15,964 nt of DNA. Origin: Rhodospirillales bacterium (GTDB taxonomy: Bacteria > Pseudomonadota > Alphaproteobacteria > Rhodospirillales > Casp-alpha2). Below, one piece after another: positions 15,552-15,964 of the stretch. The stretch lies in assembly GCA_018664265.1 (NCBI GenBank), contig JABJOR010000516.1:1-15964 (forward strand), written 5' to 3'. Both the position numbers and the translations under genes were made by a program. Numbering within the stretch: position 1 is the first letter of the stretch; each line of letters begins with the position of its first letter. The notes beneath the pieces are model-generated. The model saw only the letters and a list, made by a program, of their open reading frames with translations. It did no database searches and was not told the origin of the DNA.

Positions 15552-15557
15552 ATTATA
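15552..15557 (-). promoter_or_regulatory. Possible -10 box for the flavoprotein gene
   Basis: On the minus strand TATAAT reads from 15557 to 15552, about 50 bases before the ATG at 15502, inside AT-rich DNA. No good -35 box lies at 17 bases, so an activator may be needed. Confidence 0.35.
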
Positions 15558-15600
15558 AAGGTAAACGCCATTCAAGTGAGTAATAATTTTCTATCGAATG

Positions 15601-15621
15601 ACAAGGTTCTATATATCTTGT
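15601..15621. promoter_or_regulatory. Imperfect palindrome upstream of the flavoprotein gene
   Basis: ACAAG (15601-15605) and CTTGT (15617-15621) flank an AT-rich centre, giving a 21-bp inverted repeat about 45 bases upstream of the TATAAT box. It could be an operator. It does not resemble the CTGTGATCACAG sites, so this gene may be controlled separately. Confidence 0.25.
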
Positions 15622-15848
15622 AACTCGCCGTGATATATAATTTTATACAAAGCTAACGTATATATTAGTTTGTCGGTTCGTGTCATGGCGAATGGGGATT
15701 GTAACTAATTTTCAATGACCGCTTGCACCCCAGAAAGCGGACTCTCTAATATTTTAACATCATTTACATCGCTCAAGCATGCCTGAGATAGATGCTGGTT
15801 GCTTACCTATAGCTTACCCGCGCTGGTTTTGGTGAATATATTGCAGAC

Positions 15849-15883
15849 AAAGAAAAACCCGTAAATTATTGAAGTTACGGGTT
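15849..15883 (-). terminator. Intrinsic terminator on the minus strand
   Basis: A perfect 9-bp stem, AACCCGTAA (15856-15864) with TTACGGGTT (15875-15883), has a ten-base loop. Read on the minus strand it is followed by TTTCTTTG, adjoining the TT of the stem, which makes a good U-tract. It would stop transcription arriving from a gene to the right of the window and insulate the flavoprotein gene. Confidence 0.7.
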
Positions 15884-15890
15884 AAATTAC

Positions 15891-15911
15891 TGGTTGCGGG
15901 GGCCCGAAACC
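15891..15911 (-). other. Fragment resembling a tRNA 3' end (initiator-tRNA-like)
   Basis: The minus strand reads CCCCCGCAACCA (15902-15891), identical to the 3' end of many bacterial initiator tRNAs including CCA. The sequence beyond it does not fold into a T-arm or the rest of a tRNA. It can also pair as a near-palindrome, GGTTGCGGG with CCCGAAACC (15892-15900, 15903-15911). A T-loop-like GGTTCAAATC occurs at 15947-15956 in the opposite orientation. It may be an attachment-site scar or chance. Confidence 0.3.
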
Positions 15912-15964
15912 ACCGAGAATTGACTATGCTTCGTATTAAAATATAAGGTTCAAATCGTGGGCTC

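Larger units (their letters stand above)
15622..15964. other. Intergenic stretch without a supported gene
   Basis: Apart from a terminator at 15849-15883 and a tRNA-end-like fragment at 15891-15911, this stretch holds short repeats: GCTTACC twice (15801-15807 and 15812-15818), and CTGGTTGC twice (15795-15802 and 15890-15897). There is also a 6-bp stem, CCGCTT/AAGCGG (15719-15724, 15735-15740). No coding frame with a plausible start signal is visible. Confidence 0.5.

Noticed and set aside
15891..15964. Complete tRNA on the minus strand ending in CCA
   Set aside because: The span is tRNA-sized, but the acceptor arms do not pair and no T-arm or anticodon arm can be drawn.

Overview
The window looks like a metabolic accessory locus of a Gram-negative bacterium, most likely a marine or free-living alphaproteobacterium. 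The reasons are a twin-arginine leader on the ABC solute-binding protein, moderate GC content, purine-rich GGGGAG ribosome-binding sites, and the family mix (MttB-type methyltransferase, GST, DoeB/AspA-type deacylase, Dpp/Opp-type transporter). The taxonomy is inference from gene content.

Layout. (1) Positions 134-3439, minus strand: a compact operon reading right to left. It holds a four-cluster ferredoxin subunit, a cytoplasmic Mo/W-bis-MGD oxidoreductase (8-bp overlap) and an Asp/Glu-racemase-superfamily protein. A well-placed Shine-Dalgarno and ATG at the left edge suggest another gene follows. (2) Positions 3440-3597: a divergent control region with a perfect 12-bp palindrome, CTGTGATCACAG. 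(3) Positions 3598-8808, plus strand: five close-packed genes. They encode an M29/2,5-dihydroxypyridine-dioxygenase-like protein, a two-part carboxymuconolactone-decarboxylase/AhpD-like protein, an MttB-family methyltransferase, a glutathione S-transferase, and a zinc deacylase of the aspartoacylase/DoeB type. (4) Positions 8809-9110: a leader with a second copy of the same palindrome behind the same TTGAC box. (5) Positions 9111-14273, plus strand: a peptide/opine/nickel-type ABC importer (Tat-exported binding protein, a strong hairpin, two permeases and a fused double ATPase). (6) Positions 14222-15502, minus strand: an FAD/NAD(P) oxidoreductase convergent with the transporter and overlapping it tail to tail. 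(7) Positions 15503-15964: no supported gene. It holds a probable promoter, a minus-strand terminator and a fragment resembling a tRNA 3' end.

How it may work together (inference). A regulator not encoded here probably recognises both palindromes and co-controls uptake (importer) and catabolism (both divergent operons). The imported compound is plausibly an N-methylated or quaternary, acylated or peptide-like amine: methyltransferase, deacylase, metal-dependent enzyme, AhpD-like protein, GST and racemase/isomerase would process it, and the Mo enzyme, ferredoxin and flavoprotein could form one redox chain to NAD(P). The individual families are recognisable. The combination does not match any pathway I know, so the substrate is unassigned.
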